The notes: generated by a model from the letters alone, not told the origin. A stretch of 64,000 nucleotides of DNA from [Actinobacillus] rossii (GCA_900444965.1 UFRQ01000003.1:620001-684000); one strand, 5' to 3'; positions 26,973 through 38,267 are shown, counted from the first letter of the stretch. Numbers and translations are program-made.

Positions 26973-27638
26973 GTGCGTTATCAACACATTACACGCCAAC
27001 AACGTAAATTACTTGTCTATTTTTCCGGCTGGGGAACGCCAATCAGTATTGCGAAATCCTTGGAATTATCGAACGATTTCGATTTACTGATTTGTTACGA
27101 TTACCGAGATTTGCATCTTGAATTTGATTTTTCGGGCTATCAAGAAATTTATGTGGTGGCTTGGTCTCTAGGCGTTTGGGTGGCTGAACGTGTTTTACAT
27201 GCTATTCCTTTGACTTACGCTGTGGCGATCAATGGAACGGGGGCGCCTAAACACGATCAATTTGGCATTCCAACGGCAGTTTTTGAAGGTACGCTTGCGT
27301 CTTTAAGCGAAGAAAATCTTGCAAAATTTGAACGCAGAATGTGCGGTAAAATCGCCTTAGAAAATTACCGTTTGTTACCTGAAAAGCGAGATTTCACAGA
27401 AGTAAAACAAGAGTTAGCGCACTTAAATGATTGTATTATGCAAGATAATCGAACGGGGTTGCTAGTGTGGCAAAAAGCTATTATTGGCAACAAAGATAAA
27501 ATTATTCCAACACAAAATCAGCTTGAGTACTGGCAAAATCAACCGCAAACAAAAATTCAGCTCATTGACGCGGAGCATTATCTTTTTAATCACTTTTCCG
27601 GTTGGCAAGAACTGATTAAGGATAAGGCGTGCAGTTAG
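26973..27638 (+). CDS. bioG: Pimeloyl-ACP methyl ester esterase BioG
   Basis: A 221-residue alpha/beta hydrolase of the BioG (DUF452) type, which removes the methyl group from pimeloyl-ACP methyl ester and so ends the BioC-started route. It opens with LLVYFSGWGTP. The nucleophile is S65 in AWSLGVWVA, and H202 in DAEHYLFNHF is the likely triad histidine. It starts with GTG, supported by AAGGAG ten bases upstream. It takes the place of BioH, and overlaps the following gene by ten bases. Confidence 0.93.
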   Translation: MRYQHITRQQRKLLVYFSGWGTPISIAKSLELSNDFDLLICYDYRDLHLEFDFSGYQEIYVVAWSLGVWVAERVLHAIPLTYAVAINGTGAPKHDQFGIPTAVFEGTLASLSEENLAKFERRMCGKIALENYRLLPEKRDFTEVKQELAHLNDCIMQDNRTGLLVWQKAIIGNKDKIIPTQNQLEYWQNQPQTKIQLIDAEHYLFNHFSGWQELIKDKACS

Positions 27639-29035
27639 TGGATAAACAGCAAGTCGCCATCAGATTTTCACAAGCAAAATCGGAATATGATAATAATGCG
27701 ATTGCTCAACAATGTATTGTACAAAAGCTGACAACGTTACTCGCAACCCAAGGCAAAGCTTTTGGCAAAATACTTGAAATAGGTTGCGGCACAGGTATGT
27801 TAAGTGAACAACTTGTATCGCAATGCTCTTTCGAGCGTTTGGTACTAAACGATCTTTGTCGTGATTATGAGCCTACTTTACGCAAAAAATTGCCTTATTC
27901 TTCGGTACATTATCATTTCGGTGATGCGGAGCGGGAAAATTTCGGCATAGGTTATGATTTGGTGATTTCCGCTTCTGCAATTCAATGGTTTGAAAATGAA
28001 GCGAACTTCCTGAAAAAGACGGCCAACATGCTGAATGATGACGGCATTTTATTGTTTAATACATTTTCACCTAAAAATCTTTATGAAATTAAGTGTCTGC
28101 TCAAAACGGGATTAACTTATCCCACCGAAGACGAATGGTATAAATTATTAGCCGATGAATTTGAAGTTCTTGTTTTAACAACGGAAGAAATTCCCCTTTA
28201 TTTTGATTGTGCACTATCAGTACTAACTCATTTGAATAAAACAGGGATAAGCATTATTGATCCGTCTAAATGGTCGGACAAACGTTTAATGCAGTTTGAA
28301 CAGCGTTATCGTACGCGATTTCAGCAAGATTTAGGCGTTACATTAACTTATATGCCACTTTATGTAATGGCTCGTAAAAAAGGAAACAACATGCTTGGTA
28401 AAGTGATTTTTGTATCGGGTATTGATACGGACGTAGGGAAAACCATTGCAACGGGTTTTTATGCTAAGACATTGCAGGAACAAGGCTTTTCAGTAATTAC
28501 GCAAAAAATGATTCAAACCGGTTGTGAAGGGATTGCAGCCGATATTTTAGTGCATCGCAAAATTCAAGGTATTGATTTATTACCTGAAGATAAAGCAGGT
28601 TTGACTTGTCCTTATGTTTTTCCTTATCCTTGTTCGCCACATTTAGCGGCACGCTTAGCACATACGGAAATTGATGAAAATAAAATTAACCACGCGGTTC
28701 ATCAATTAAGACAAAAATATGATTATGTTTTGTTAGAAGGAGCTGGCGGACTGGCTGTGCCTTATACCGAAACGAGAACCACCTTAGATTATTTGAAAAC
28801 ACAGCAGTATCCGCTCATTTTGGTTAGTTCAGGTAAATTAGGCAGTATTAATCACACATTACTCAGTTTAATGGCGTGTCAGCAATACCAAATTCCTTTA
28901 GAAGCACTTGTTTATAATCGTTATCTTGATCAAGATTCATTGATTAGTCAAAATACAGAAGCGTATTTATTAAATTATTTACAACAACATTTTCCAAAAG
29001 CAAAATTGATCCCGTTAGATAAAGTTATTGCTTAA
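27629..29035 (+). CDS. bioCD: BioC-BioD fusion: malonyl-ACP methyltransferase + dethiobiotin synthetase
   Basis: One open frame of 468 codons covers two enzymes. Residues 1-254 are a BioC methyltransferase with the SAM motif ILEIGCGTGML (48-58). Residues 255-468 are a BioD with P-loop GIDTDVGKT (264-272) and LLEGAGGLAVP. The junction ARKKGNNMLGK contains an internal ATG at 28391 with AAGGA seven bases upstream, so BioD could also be made alone. In H. influenzae I recall separate genes; loss of one stop codon would explain the fusion. It starts with GTG behind AAGGATAAGG. bioB is not in the window. Confidence 0.9.
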   Translation: MQLVDKQQVAIRFSQAKSEYDNNAIAQQCIVQKLTTLLATQGKAFGKILEIGCGTGMLSEQLVSQCSFERLVLNDLCRDYEPTLRKKLPYSSVHYHFGDAERENFGIGYDLVISASAIQWFENEANFLKKTANMLNDDGILLFNTFSPKNLYEIKCLLKTGLTYPTEDEWYKLLADEFEVLVLTTEEIPLYFDCALSVLTHLNKTGISIIDPSKWSDKRLMQFEQRYRTRFQQDLGVTLTYMPLYVMARKKGNNMLGKVIFVSGIDTDVGKTIATGFYAKTLQEQGFSVITQKMIQTGCEGIAADILVHRKIQGIDLLPEDKAGLTCPYVFPYPCSPHLAARLAHTEIDENKINHAVHQLRQKYDYVLLEGAGGLAVPYTETRTTLDYLKTQQYPLILVSSGKLGSINHTLLSLMACQQYQIPLEALVYNRYLDQDSLISQNTEAYLLNYLQQHFPKAKLIPLDKVIA

Positions 29036-29096
29036 TTACGACAAGAGATTTTCTAAAAAATCTCTCGTTCATAAAAATTATAAAGTCGTAATTTTG
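29034..29096 (+). terminator. Nested stem-loop after bioCD
   Basis: An outer 9-base stem (AATTACGAC/GTCGTAATT) encloses an inner hairpin (AGAGATTTT/AAAATCTCT), followed by a short T-run. The outer left arm overlaps the stop codon region. Confidence 0.65.
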
Positions 29097-29125
29097 TTCA
29101 TCTCTACGAATATAATCAAAGTGTT

Positions 29126-29149
29126 AGCCCTGTTTTTTTAAGGGCTTTT
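29126..29149 (+). terminator. Second hairpin upstream of purL
   Basis: AGCCCT and AGGGCT form a six-base stem with a T-rich loop, followed by TTT. It lies before the PurR box, so it would insulate purL from the biotin operon. Confidence 0.55.
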
Positions 29150-29167
29150 CCCTTGTAATATCAACCT

Positions 29168-29183
29168 GCGCAAACGTTTCCCT
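29168..29183. promoter_or_regulatory. PurR operator of purL
   Basis: The 16 bases GCGCAAACGTTTCCCT match the PurR consensus ANGCAANCGNTTNCNT at every fixed position except the first. It lies about 110 bases upstream of the purL start, next to an AT-rich promoter region, and fits purine repression. Confidence 0.8.
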
Positions 29184-29290
29184 TTATTCTAAAATTCCTT
29201 TATAATAATGCGCGATTAAAAAGGCGTAATACAAAGACACTACGCTTACACAATTTCTTAATGAATTCTCAATTAAACAAGGAAATTCCT

Positions 29291-32200
29291 ATGTTTCAAA
29301 TCTTCCGTGGCTCAGCCGCTTTGTCTGACTTCCGTTTAAATCAACTAGCAATGCGTTTCCAAAATGCCAATTTGCCAGTGAAATCTTGCTATGCGGAATA
29401 TGTACATTTGGTAAATTTATCAACAGCATTATCGGCTGAAGAAACTAAAGAACTTGAAGAATTATTGCATTATGGTCCAACGCTTGCACAACATGAACCA
29501 AAAGGTGAATGTTTTGTTGTCATTCCGCGTGTTGGTACGATTTCATCTTGGTCATCAAAAGCAACGGATATTGCACATAACTGTGGTTTGGATAAAGTGA
29601 TTCGCCTTGAGCGCGGTTTGGCATTCTACTTTGAATTTGACCGCACTTTGACTGCAGATGAAGAAGATAAATTATGCGCGCATATCCACGACCGTATGAT
29701 GGAAAGCGTAGTGCGTAAGGCGGAAGATGCCGCGAAATTATTTGATCAACAAGAACCAAAACCATTTACTACCGTTGATGTGTTGAATGGTGGTCGCAAA
29801 GCGTTAGAAGAGGCGAATGTGAATTTAGGTTTGGCGTTGGCGGAAGACGAAATTGATTATTTAGTAGAAAATTTCACCGCACTTGGTCGTAACCCTGTGG
29901 ATATCGAGTTGTATATGTTTGCGCAAGCCAACTCAGAGCATTGCCGCCATAAAATTTTTAATGCGGATTGGGTGATTGATGGTGAAAAACAAGAAAAATC
30001 TTTGTTCAAAATGATCAAAAACACCTTCGAGAAAACTCCTGAATATGTATTGTCCGCTTATAAAGACAACGCCGCGGTTATGGACGGTTCAAAAGTGGGT
30101 CGTTTCTTCCCTGATCAAGATGGTCAATATCGTTATCACAACGAAGACGCCCATATTTTAATGAAAGTAGAAACCCACAACCATCCAACGGCCATTTCGC
30201 CATTCCCGGGCGCGGCAACGGGGTCGGGCGGTGAAATTCGTGACGAAGGTGCAACGGGTCGTGGTGCAAAACCGAAAGCAGGATTGGTAGGTTTCTCCGT
30301 TTCTAACTTAGTAATTCCTGGTTTTGAGCAACCTTGGGAAGCACCGCTTTCTAAACCAAGTCGTATCGCCTCTGCATTAGATATTATGATTGAAGGTCCA
30401 CTTGGTGGTGCGGCATTTAACAATGAATTTGGTCGCCCTGCGTTATTAGGTTATTTCCGTACTTATGAAGAAAAAGTCAACAGTTTTGGCGGCGAAGAAG
30501 TCCGAGGCTATCACAAACCTATAATGTTGGCAGGCGGTATCGGTAATATTCGTGCAGAACATGTGCAAAAAGGCGAAATCCCAGTTGGCTCTAAATTGAT
30601 CGTATTAGGCGGTCCTGCCATGAACATCGGTTTAGGTGGTGGTGCGGCGTCATCAATGACTTCAGGCAAATCAAAAGAAGATTTAGATTTTGCGTCTGTA
30701 CAACGTGATAACCCAGAAATGGAACGCCGTTGCCAAGAAGTCATCGACCGTTGTTGGCAAATGGGCGCAGACAACCCGATTTTATTTATTCATGATGTGG
30801 GCGCAGGCGGTTTATCTAATGCAATGCCTGAGCTAGTACACGATGGCGGTCGTGGTGGTAAATTTGAATTACGCAACATTTTAAGTGATGAGCGCGGTAT
30901 GTCGCCATTGGAAATTTGGTGTAATGAATCACAAGAACGTTATGTCTTAGCGGTTTCACCAGAAAAATTGCCATTATTTGAAGAACTTTGCCAGCGTGAA
31001 CGCGCGCCTTATGCAGTGATTGGCGAAGCCACACAAGAAGAACATTTAACCCTAAGCGATGCGCATTTTGGTAATAATCCGATTGATTTGCCAATGAATG
31101 TGTTATTGGGTAAAACGCCAAAAATGACTCGTGATGTGGCATCAAGTGCGGTGGAAAATGCGCCGGTTTCACAAGATGGCATTAGCATTAAAGATGCATT
31201 ACACCGCGTATTGCGTTTGCCTGTGGTGGCAGAAAAAACTTTCTTAATTACCATTGGCGACCGTTCAGTCACAGGAATGGTTGCACGAGATCAAATGGTG
31301 GGACCGTGGCAAATTCCTGTTTCGGATGTGGCAGTCACCACCGCATCTTTGGATAGCTACCATGGTGAAGCCATGTCAATGGGTGAGCGTGCGCCAGTAG
31401 CATTGTTAGATTTTGGTGCATCAGCACGTTTAGCGGTAGCCGAATCGATTACCAATATCGCAGCAACCAATATCGGCGATATTAAACGCATTAAATTATC
31501 CGCGAACTGGATGTCTGCTGCCGGTCATAAAGGCGAAGATGCCGGGCTTTATGAGGCGGTGAAAGCGGTGGGTGAAGAACTTTGCCCAGCCTTAGGTTTA
31601 ACCATTCCAGTGGGCAAAGATTCCATGTCAATGAAAACCACGTGGAATGAAAATGGTGAACAAAAAACCGTAACCGCACCATTGTCTTTAGTGATTTCCA
31701 CTTTTGCACGCGTAGAAGATGTACGCAAAACCGTTACGCCACAATTGCGCACCGATAAAGGTAATAGCCGTTTATTGTTAATTGACTTAGGCGAAAGTAA
31801 AAATCGTCTCGGCGCGACCGCACTTGCGCAAGTTTATAAACAATTAGGGGATAAACCTGCGGATGTGGTAAACGTAACGAACTTAAAAGGTTTCTTTGAC
31901 GCCATGCAAACCTTGGTTCAACAAGAAAAATTATTGGCTTACCACGACCGTTCGGACGGTGGTTTAATTGCCACATTGGCAGAAATGGCATTTGCAGGAC
32001 ATTGTGGGGTATCGATTGATATCAGCGCGTTAGGCGATAATGATTTAGCGGTCTTGTTCAATGAAGAATTAGGTGCGGTCATTCAAGTTCGCGAAAATGA
32101 CTTAAACGCTGTACGTGATGTGTTGGCACAACATGGCTTACTTGCATTAACCAAAGAATTAGGTTCAGTGTCTGCAAATGATGAATTTGAGATCAAACGT

Positions 32201-33184
32201 GGTAATAAAGTCTTGCTCAGCGAAAAACGCTCTGAATTACGTGGAATTTGGGCAGAATTAACTCATCAAATGCAACGTTTGCGTGATAATCCAGCTTGTG
32301 CAGATCAAGAATTTGCTGCGAAAAAAGAACCAAATGACAAAGGTTTCAGCGCGCATTTAACTTACGACATCAACGAAGATATTGCTGCGCCATATATCGC
32401 CAAAGGCGTTAAACCGCGTATTGCAATTTTGCGTGAACAAGGTGTTAACAGCCATGTCGAAATGGCGGCAGCCTTTGATCGTGCTGGTTTTGAAGCCATT
32501 GATGTGCATATGAGCGATTTACACGCGGCTCGTCGCAATTTGAAAGATTTCAATGCATTGGTCGCTTGTGGAGGTTTCTCTTATGGTGACGTACTGGGCG
32601 CAGGTGGTGGTTGGGCGAAATCAGTGTTATTTAACACCGCACTTCGCGACCAATTTGAAACCTTCTTCAATCGTGAAGACACGCTAGCAATTGGTATTTG
32701 TAACGGTTGCCAAATGTTATCTAACTTGGCAGAAATTATCCCGGGTACAGAAAACTGGCCACGTTTTGTTCGTAATACTTCTGAGCGTTTTGAAGCCCGC
32801 GCGTCATTGGTGCGTATTAACGAGAACAATTCTGTGTGGTTCCAAGGTATGGCAGGTTCACATATGCCGATCGCGGTTTCTCACGGTGAAGGTCGTGTAG
32901 AATTCAAACATGATGCACAACTTCAAGGCTTACGTGATCAAGGCTTAATCGTGGCGCAATTCGTAGATAATAACATCCAACCAACAGAAATGTACCCAGC
33001 GAACCCGAACGGCTCGGTGGATGGTATTTCTGCATTAAGCAACGCCAATGGTCGCGTGGCAATTATGATGCCACATCCAGAGCGTGTATTCCGTACAGTA
33101 AGCAACTCATGGCATCCGGAAGATTGGAATGAAGATGGGGCTTGGATGCGATTATTCCGCAATGCACGTGTCGCGTTGAAATAA
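29291..33184 (+). CDS. purL: Phosphoribosylformylglycinamidine synthase
   Basis: A single-chain large PurL of 1297 residues that converts FGAR to FGAM with glutamine and ATP in purine synthesis. It has FGAM-synthetase repeats ([28 protein letters not shown]-equivalent loops) and a C-terminal class I glutaminase with nucleophile C1137 in GICNGCQML and a late HPERV histidine. The ATG at 29291 (MFQIFRGS) is chosen because it has AAGGAAA in front and matches the E. coli start; the frame itself extends 10 codons further upstream. Confidence 0.97.
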   Translation: MFQIFRGSAALSDFRLNQLAMRFQNANLPVKSCYAEYVHLVNLSTALSAEETKELEELLHYGPTLAQHEPKGECFVVIPRVGTISSWSSKATDIAHNCGLDKVIRLERGLAFYFEFDRTLTADEEDKLCAHIHDRMMESVVRKAEDAAKLFDQQEPKPFTTVDVLNGGRKALEEANVNLGLALAEDEIDYLVENFTALGRNPVDIELYMFAQANSEHCRHKIFNADWVIDGEKQEKSLFKMIKNTFEKTPEYVLSAYKDNAAVMDGSKVGRFFPDQDGQYRYHNEDAHILMKVETHNHPTAISPFPGAATGSGGEIRDEGATGRGAKPKAGLVGFSVSNLVIPGFEQPWEAPLSKPSRIASALDIMIEGPLGGAAFNNEFGRPALLGYFRTYEEKVNSFGGEEVRGYHKPIMLAGGIGNIRAEHVQKGEIPVGSKLIVLGGPAMNIGLGGGAASSMTSGKSKEDLDFASVQRDNPEMERRCQEVIDRCWQMGADNPILFIHDVGAGGLSNAMPELVHDGGRGGKFELRNILSDERGMSPLEIWCNESQERYVLAVSPEKLPLFEELCQRERAPYAVIGEATQEEHLTLSDAHFGNNPIDLPMNVLLGKTPKMTRDVASSAVENAPVSQDGISIKDALHRVLRLPVVAEKTFLITIGDRSVTGMVARDQMVGPWQIPVSDVAVTTASLDSYHGEAMSMGERAPVALLDFGASARLAVAESITNIAATNIGDIKRIKLSANWMSAAGHKGEDAGLYEAVKAVGEELCPALGLTIPVGKDSMSMKTTWNENGEQKTVTAPLSLVISTFARVEDVRKTVTPQLRTDKGNSRLLLIDLGESKNRLGATALAQVYKQLGDKPADVVNVTNLKGFFDAMQTLVQQEKLLAYHDRSDGGLIATLAEMAFAGHCGVSIDISALGDNDLAVLFNEELGAVIQVRENDLNAVRDVLAQHGLLALTKELGSVSANDEFEIKRGNKVLLSEKRSELRGIWAELTHQMQRLRDNPACADQEFAAKKEPNDKGFSAHLTYDINEDIAAPYIAKGVKPRIAILREQGVNSHVEMAAAFDRAGFEAIDVHMSDLHAARRNLKDFNALVACGGFSYGDVLGAGGGWAKSVLFNTALRDQFETFFNREDTLAIGICNGCQMLSNLAEIIPGTENWPRFVRNTSERFEARASLVRINENNSVWFQGMAGSHMPIAVSHGEGRVEFKHDAQLQGLRDQGLIVAQFVDNNIQPTEMYPANPNGSVDGISALSNANGRVAIMMPHPERVFRTVSNSWHPEDWNEDGAWMRLFRNARVALK

Positions 33185-33200
33185 TTAAAAAAACATATAA

Positions 33201-33239
33201 AAAAACACCGCACTTTAATTCGAAGTGCGGTGTTTTTTT
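33201..33239. terminator. Bidirectional uptake-signal terminator between purL and nhaA
   Basis: A 15-base stem (AAAAACACCGCACTT and its complement) with a seven-base loop and T-runs on both strands. It serves the convergent genes purL and nhaA. Confidence 0.9.
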
Positions 33240-33248
33240 GCATCGTTT

Positions 33249-34415
33249 TTAAGCTTGTTTTGTTGTTGCTTTTAGTAGCATATAACCCAATATTGCAGAG
33301 AAACAAGATCCCATTAATATGCCCAATCTTGATAATGTCGTCATTGCACTATCTGATTCACCACTAAAAGCAAGTCCAGAAAGGAACATAGACATTGTAA
33401 AGCCAATTCCGCACAAGACTGCAATAGCAAAAATTTGTTTGAAATTAATACCATCTGGGAGTTTTGCAACGCCAAGTTTTACGGCGATGTAGCAGAAACT
33501 AAAAACCCCAAGCGGTTTACCTAAAAATAAGCCTAGTGCAATGCCTAATGGTAATGCCGAAATGGCAGTTTCCGCATTAATATTGCCTAAAGATACTCCG
33601 GCGTTTCCGAAAGCAAACAACGGTGAGATAAAAAATGCGCTCCAAGGGGCAAGAGCATGTTCAAATTGGTGTAATGGGCTTTCACCCGTTCTATCTTTTA
33701 ACGGAATACTAAAACCAATAATCACGCCGGCTAAAGTCGCGTGAACGCCTGATTTTAATACGGATGCCCATAAAATAGAACCGATTACAAAATAAGGGGC
33801 AATGTGACCGATTTTAAAGCGGTTGAGTGTGAATAATCCCACAATGGCTACTGCCGCGAACATCAGTGCTTGCATACTCAATTCTTCAGAGAAGAATAAT
33901 GCGATCACAATGATTGCACCTAAGTCATCAATAATGGCTAAGGCTAACAAAAATACCTTTAATGCCGTAGGCACTTGTTTGCTTAGTAAGGCAACGATAC
34001 CTAATGCAAAAGCAATGTCCGTTGCCATAGGAATTGCCCAACCGTTGTGTAGTTCGGGATTATTTTGCGTAATTAACCAGTAAACACCCGCAGGAATTAA
34101 CATTCCCCCGAGCGCAGCAATGGCAGGAAATACAGCTTTTTGTACACTGGAAAGCGAACCTTCAAAGATTTCACGTTTGACTTCCATTCCCACGAGAACA
34201 AAAAATACCGCCATAAAGCCATCGTTAATCCAATGGATTAAGGTTTTGTGAATAATGAAAGAACCAAACTGAATGGCAACAGGAATATCGAGAAAATCAA
34301 AGTAAGTGGATTGTAATCCTGTATTCGCAAAAATCATAGCCAGTACGGCAAAGGTCAAGAGTAGAATACCGCTTGCGGATTCCATTTTGAAAAAATGTTG
34401 TAATGACTTCAGCAT
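33249..34415 (-). CDS. nhaA: Na+/H+ antiporter NhaA
   Basis: A 388-residue inner-membrane antiporter that expels sodium in exchange for protons. The ion-binding pair of aspartates is in [12 protein letters not shown]. Other family marks are [41 protein letters not shown] and [11 protein letters not shown]. The ATG at 34415 (MLKSLQHFF) has TAGGAGAG in front and is preferred to the frame start six codons upstream. Confidence 0.96.
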   Translation of the reverse strand: MLKSLQHFFKMESASGILLLTFAVLAMIFANTGLQSTYFDFLDIPVAIQFGSFIIHKTLIHWINDGFMAVFFVLVGMEVKREIFEGSLSSVQKAVFPAIAALGGMLIPAGVYWLITQNNPELHNGWAIPMATDIAFALGIVALLSKQVPTALKVFLLALAIIDDLGAIIVIALFFSEELSMQALMFAAVAIVGLFTLNRFKIGHIAPYFVIGSILWASVLKSGVHATLAGVIIGFSIPLKDRTGESPLHQFEHALAPWSAFFISPLFAFGNAGVSLGNINAETAISALPLGIALGLFLGKPLGVFSFCYIAVKLGVAKLPDGINFKQIFAIAVLCGIGFTMSMFLSGLAFSGESDSAMTTLSRLGILMGSCFSAILGYMLLKATTKQA

Positions 34416-34558
34416 AAAAACTCTCCTAAACATATCAAATCAAAGATACTATCATAAGTGCGGTTTAATTTGTTAAGGTTTTGTTACAAGATATAGGATA
34501 AAATAACGGTTTTAAATGTTATCTCGGTAAATATATTTAAAAGAATTAGCCTTTATTT

Positions 34559-35317
34559 TTATACTAAAAATAATTCAACATTCATTTCAGCGATTCTAGC
34601 TTGAGCATTTTCCGGTAACCCTTTATCGCAGATAATAGTATCTAGTGAACTAAGTGGATATAGTAAGAATGTGGCTACTTTTCCATATTTGGATGAGTCA
34701 GTAACAAGGATATTCTTTTGGCTTGATTGGATAATAGCCTTTTTGACAGGGATTTTTTGTTCATCGGGTGTGGTTAACCCTTTTAAATTCCAAGATGAAG
34801 TAGAGATGAACGCAATATCAACTGAAATTTGATGTAGAAACTGGGCAGCAAATTCTCCCATAGATGAACGATTTGATTTATTAATGAGTCCACCAGTATG
34901 CATAATATTACATTGGCTATTTATCATTAAATAATGGGCAATAACAAAATCATTAGTAATCACCAGTAGATCGTTTCGATTAGCGATTTGTTTTGCGATT
35001 TCAAGTGTTGTTGTGCCAGCATCTAGATATATAGTGGAATATTCTTGTATTAACTCAACTGCTTTTTTACTAATCGCTATCTTTTCAGTTGTTGCCAGCA
35101 ATGATTTGTCGTCATGTGTTGGTTCAGTAGATAAACGTTCAAGCAATTGAACACCACCTGACACAGAGATGACTTTTCCCTCTTCTTCGAGCTTTTGGAT
35201 ATCACGACGTACGGTCATATGTGATACACCTAAGATACTTACTAAGTTATTTATACTGATAACATTTTGTTTACTAATTAAGTTTAATAACGTCTTTTGC
35301 CGTTCAGCAGGAATCAT
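34559..35317 (-). CDS. DeoR-family transcriptional regulator of the acid-sugar operon
   Basis: A 252-residue repressor-type protein. The N-terminal DeoR helix-turn-helix is seen in ISINNLVSILGVSHMTVRRDIQKLE. The sugar-phosphate sensing domain has IYLDAGTTTLEIA and VTDSSKYGK. The ATG at 35317 (MIPAERQK) matches the family start and has GGAG at the right distance. It is divergent from ltnD, as in H. influenzae (HI1009 there), and probably controls that operon in response to a phosphorylated intermediate. Confidence 0.88.
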   Translation of the reverse strand: MIPAERQKTLLNLISKQNVISINNLVSILGVSHMTVRRDIQKLEEEGKVISVSGGVQLLERLSTEPTHDDKSLLATTEKIAISKKAVELIQEYSTIYLDAGTTTLEIAKQIANRNDLLVITNDFVIAHYLMINSQCNIMHTGGLINKSNRSSMGEFAAQFLHQISVDIAFISTSSWNLKGLTTPDEQKIPVKKAIIQSSQKNILVTDSSKYGKVATFLLYPLSSLDTIICDKGLPENAQARIAEMNVELFLV

Positions 35318-35406
35318 CTTTTTCTCCATACCTGACTTCAAATCAGATTATATATTGATAACGCTTTCTCACTAAAATTAACAAAAAATAACATTTTTTA
35401 TCATTT

Positions 35407-35422
35407 TGTGACATAGATCTCA
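35407..35422. promoter_or_regulatory. Candidate CRP site upstream of ltnD
   Basis: TGTGA-CATAGA-TCTCA matches the CRP dyad TGTGA-N6-TCACA with one mismatch. It lies between the regulator and ltnD, 66-81 bases before the ltnD start, which fits catabolite control of the operon. Confidence 0.6.
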
Positions 35423-35487
35423 GATTTAATTTATTGCATTGGCTAATATACAGATAAATCTAGTTGAGATCTATTGGGAGATTAAAA

Positions 35488-36393
35488 ATGGAAAATCAAA
35501 ATTATTCAGTTGCAGTAATTGGTCTTGGTTCTATGGGTATGGGTGCAGCAGTGTCTTGTGTGAATGCAGGTTTAACCACTTATGGTATTGATTTAAATCC
35601 CGTTGCCCTTGAGAAATTAAAAGCCGCTGGCGCACAAGCGGTAGCAACAAACGGCAATGATTTTGCTCATGAATTGGATGCAGTGGTGATTTTAGTCGTT
35701 AATGCCGCGCAAGCAAACGCCGTATTATTTGGTGAAAATGGCATTGCGAAAAACTTAAGAGCCGGTACAGCTGTGATGGTGTCTTCCACAATGGCAGCAC
35801 AAGATGCACAAGCAATTTCACAAAAATTAACAGAATTAGGTTTAATTATGTTAGACGCGCCAGTTTCTGGTGGTGCAGCAAAAGCATTAAAAGGTGAAAT
35901 GACTGTAATGGCATCAGGTTCAAAAGAAGCCTTTGCAAAATTACAACCTGTGTTAGATGCCACAGCGGCGAAAGTGTATAACATTGGTGAAGAAATTGGC
36001 TTAGGTGCAACGGTCAAAATCGTGCATCAATTATTAGCAGGCGTACATATCGCTGCTGGTGCAGAAGCAATGGCGCTGGCCTCAAAAGCGGGTATTCCAC
36101 TTGATGTAATGTATGACGTCGTAACCAATGCGGCAGGTAATTCTTGGATGTTTGAAAACCGCATGAAACACGTGGTGGACGGCGATTATACACCGCTTTC
36201 TATGGTGGATATTTTCGTGAAAGATTTAGGCTTGGTCAACGATACCGCAAAATCACTTCATTTCCCACTTCATTTAGCCAGCACCGCTTATTCCATGTTT
36301 ACCGAAGCGAGCAACGCAGGTTATGGTAAAGAAGATGACAGTGCGGTAATTAAAATTTTCAGTGGCGTGAATTTACCGAAAAAAGGAGCGTAA
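35488..36393 (+). CDS. ltnD: L-threonate dehydrogenase
   Basis: A 301-residue beta-hydroxyacid dehydrogenase that oxidises L-threonate at C2 with NAD+. It has the Rossmann motif VIGLGSMGMG, the substrate site DAPVSGGAAKA and the catalytic-lysine helix VKIVHQLLAG. The ATG at 35488 has GGGAG in front; a longer in-frame reading has no site. It is the first gene of the operon and ends one base into otnK (TAATG). The name follows gene order identical to the characterised H. influenzae cluster. Confidence 0.92.
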   Translation: MENQNYSVAVIGLGSMGMGAAVSCVNAGLTTYGIDLNPVALEKLKAAGAQAVATNGNDFAHELDAVVILVVNAAQANAVLFGENGIAKNLRAGTAVMVSSTMAAQDAQAISQKLTELGLIMLDAPVSGGAAKALKGEMTVMASGSKEAFAKLQPVLDATAAKVYNIGEEIGLGATVKIVHQLLAGVHIAAGAEAMALASKAGIPLDVMYDVVTNAAGNSWMFENRMKHVVDGDYTPLSMVDIFVKDLGLVNDTAKSLHFPLHLASTAYSMFTEASNAGYGKEDDSAVIKIFSGVNLPKKGA

Positions 36394-37637
36394 TGATGTT
36401 AGGTGTTATTGCAGATGATTTTACTGGCGCCAGCGATATTGCCAGTTTCCTAGTGGAAAATGGCTTGAGTTGCGTGCAAATGAATGGCGTGCCTAAACAA
36501 CCATTGAACAGTAAAGTGGATGCTATTGTTATCAGCTTAAAATCGCGTTCCAATCCAGTCAATGAAGCGATTGAGCAGTCATTAAGTGCTTATAACTGGC
36601 TAAAAGATAACAGTTGCACACAGTTCTATTTTAAATATTGTTCAACCTTTGACAGCACGGCAAAAGGCAATATCGGCCCTGTCACCGATGCTTTACTGGA
36701 TGAATTGAATGAAGATTTTACCGTGATTACACCAGCCTTACCGGTAAATGGTCGCACGATTTTTAATGGTTATTTATTTGTTGGTGATCAGCTGTTAAGT
36801 GAATCAGGCATGAAAAATCACCCGATTACACCAATGACCGATGCCAATTTAATGCGTTTAATGGACGCGCAAGCCAAAGGTAAAACAGGCTTGGTAGCTT
36901 ATGCCGATGTAATTAAAGGTGCGACACGTGTGAAAGAACGTTTTGCAGAACTCAAAGCCCAAGGCTATCGCTATGCGGTGGTGGACGCAGCAGATAATTC
37001 ACAACTAGAAGTGTTAGCAGAAGCGGTTGCGGATCTTAAATTAGTTACAGGTGGTTCGGGCTTAGGCGCTTATATGGCGGCACGTTTAAGTGGTGGCAAA
37101 AAAGGCACAAATGCGTTCACACCAACGAAAGGCAAAACTGTGGTGCTTTCAGGGTCTTGCTCTGTGATGACGAATAAGCAAGTAGAAAAATATAAAGAAA
37201 AAGCACCGCACTTACACCTTGATGCAGCACACGCGATTAACAATCCAAACTATGTAGAAGAACTTTATCAATGGGTTGTTGCGAATTTAGATTCACCGCT
37301 TGCTCCAATGGTATATGCCACTGTGCCACCTGAAACATTGAAAGAAATTCAAAATCAATTTGGTGTGGATAAAGCCAGCCACGCTATTGAAAATACCTTT
37401 GCTAAATTAGCAGCGAAATTAAAACAATATGGCGTAACAAACTTTATCAACGCAGGTGGGGAAACTTCGAGCATTGTAGTGCAACAACTTGGTTACACAG
37501 GTTTCCACATCGGTAAACAAATCGCTCCAGGTGTGCCTTGGTTAAAAGCCGTGGAAGAAGAGATTTATCTTGCATTGAAATCAGGCAACTTCGGTAAAGA
37601 AGATTTCTTTGAATATGCGCAAGGAATGTTTGTATGA
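36393..37637 (+). CDS. otnK: 3-oxo-tetronate kinase
   Basis: A 414-residue kinase of the former DUF1537 family that phosphorylates 3-oxo-tetronate (2-oxo-tetronate after isomerisation). The start has the diagnostic GVIADDFTGASDIA, then KYCSTFDSTAKGNIGP, VLSGSCS and the C-terminal FINAGGETSSIV. It may start at either of two adjacent ATG codons. It overlaps ltnD by one base and otnC by four. Confidence 0.94.
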   Translation: MMLGVIADDFTGASDIASFLVENGLSCVQMNGVPKQPLNSKVDAIVISLKSRSNPVNEAIEQSLSAYNWLKDNSCTQFYFKYCSTFDSTAKGNIGPVTDALLDELNEDFTVITPALPVNGRTIFNGYLFVGDQLLSESGMKNHPITPMTDANLMRLMDAQAKGKTGLVAYADVIKGATRVKERFAELKAQGYRYAVVDAADNSQLEVLAEAVADLKLVTGGSGLGAYMAARLSGGKKGTNAFTPTKGKTVVLSGSCSVMTNKQVEKYKEKAPHLHLDAAHAINNPNYVEELYQWVVANLDSPLAPMVYATVPPETLKEIQNQFGVDKASHAIENTFAKLAAKLKQYGVTNFINAGGETSSIVVQQLGYTGFHIGKQIAPGVPWLKAVEEEIYLALKSGNFGKEDFFEYAQGMFV

Positions 37638-38266
37638 CAGATCTCGAACAAAAAGAATTGATGGTGCAACTCGGACGTTCTTTTTATGAGCGGGGTTACA
37701 CCGTAGGCGGTGCAGGCAATTTATCTGTCCGCCTTGATGAAAATCGGGTATTAGTTACGCCAACAGGTTCATCTTTAGGTCGTTTAAAAGCAGAACATTT
37801 GTCCGTGTTGGATATGGAAGGCAATCTCTTGGAAGGTGATAAACCATCAAAAGAATCGGTATTCCATTTGGCAATATACCAAAAAAATCCTGAATGCAAA
37901 GCCATTGTGCATTTACATAGCACTTATTTGACCGCACTTTCTTGTTTAGATGGATTAGATCCAAACAATGCAATGCGTGCATTCACTCCCTATTACGTAA
38001 TGCGAGTGGGCAAACTGCAAGTGATTCCTTATTACAGACCAGGTTCGCCTGAAATCGCTAGAGAACTCAGTGAACGCGCCTTAACTGCAAAAGCCTTTTT
38101 ACTCGCTAATCACGGCGTGGTGGTAACAGGTTCCGACTTGCTCGATGCCGCAGATAATACCGAAGAGTTAGAAGAAACCGCCAAATTATTCTTCACCTTG
38201 CAAGGGCAAAAAATCCGTTACTTAACAGATGAAGAAGTCAAAGATCTCGAAAACAGAGGAAAATAA
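37634..38266 (+). CDS. otnC: 3-oxo-tetronate 4-phosphate decarboxylase
   Basis: A 210-residue class II aldolase/adducin-fold enzyme that decarboxylates 3-oxo-tetronate 4-phosphate to dihydroxyacetone phosphate, feeding glycolysis. The zinc ligands are in IVHLHSTYLTALSC and ANHGVVV, and the phosphate-binding part is in GGAGNLSVR and TPTGSSLGRL. It overlaps otnK (ATGA). Confidence 0.93.
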   Translation: MTDLEQKELMVQLGRSFYERGYTVGGAGNLSVRLDENRVLVTPTGSSLGRLKAEHLSVLDMEGNLLEGDKPSKESVFHLAIYQKNPECKAIVHLHSTYLTALSCLDGLDPNNAMRAFTPYYVMRVGKLQVIPYYRPGSPEIARELSERALTAKAFLLANHGVVVTGSDLLDAADNTEELEETAKLFFTLQGQKIRYLTDEEVKDLENRGK

Positions 38267-38267
38267 A

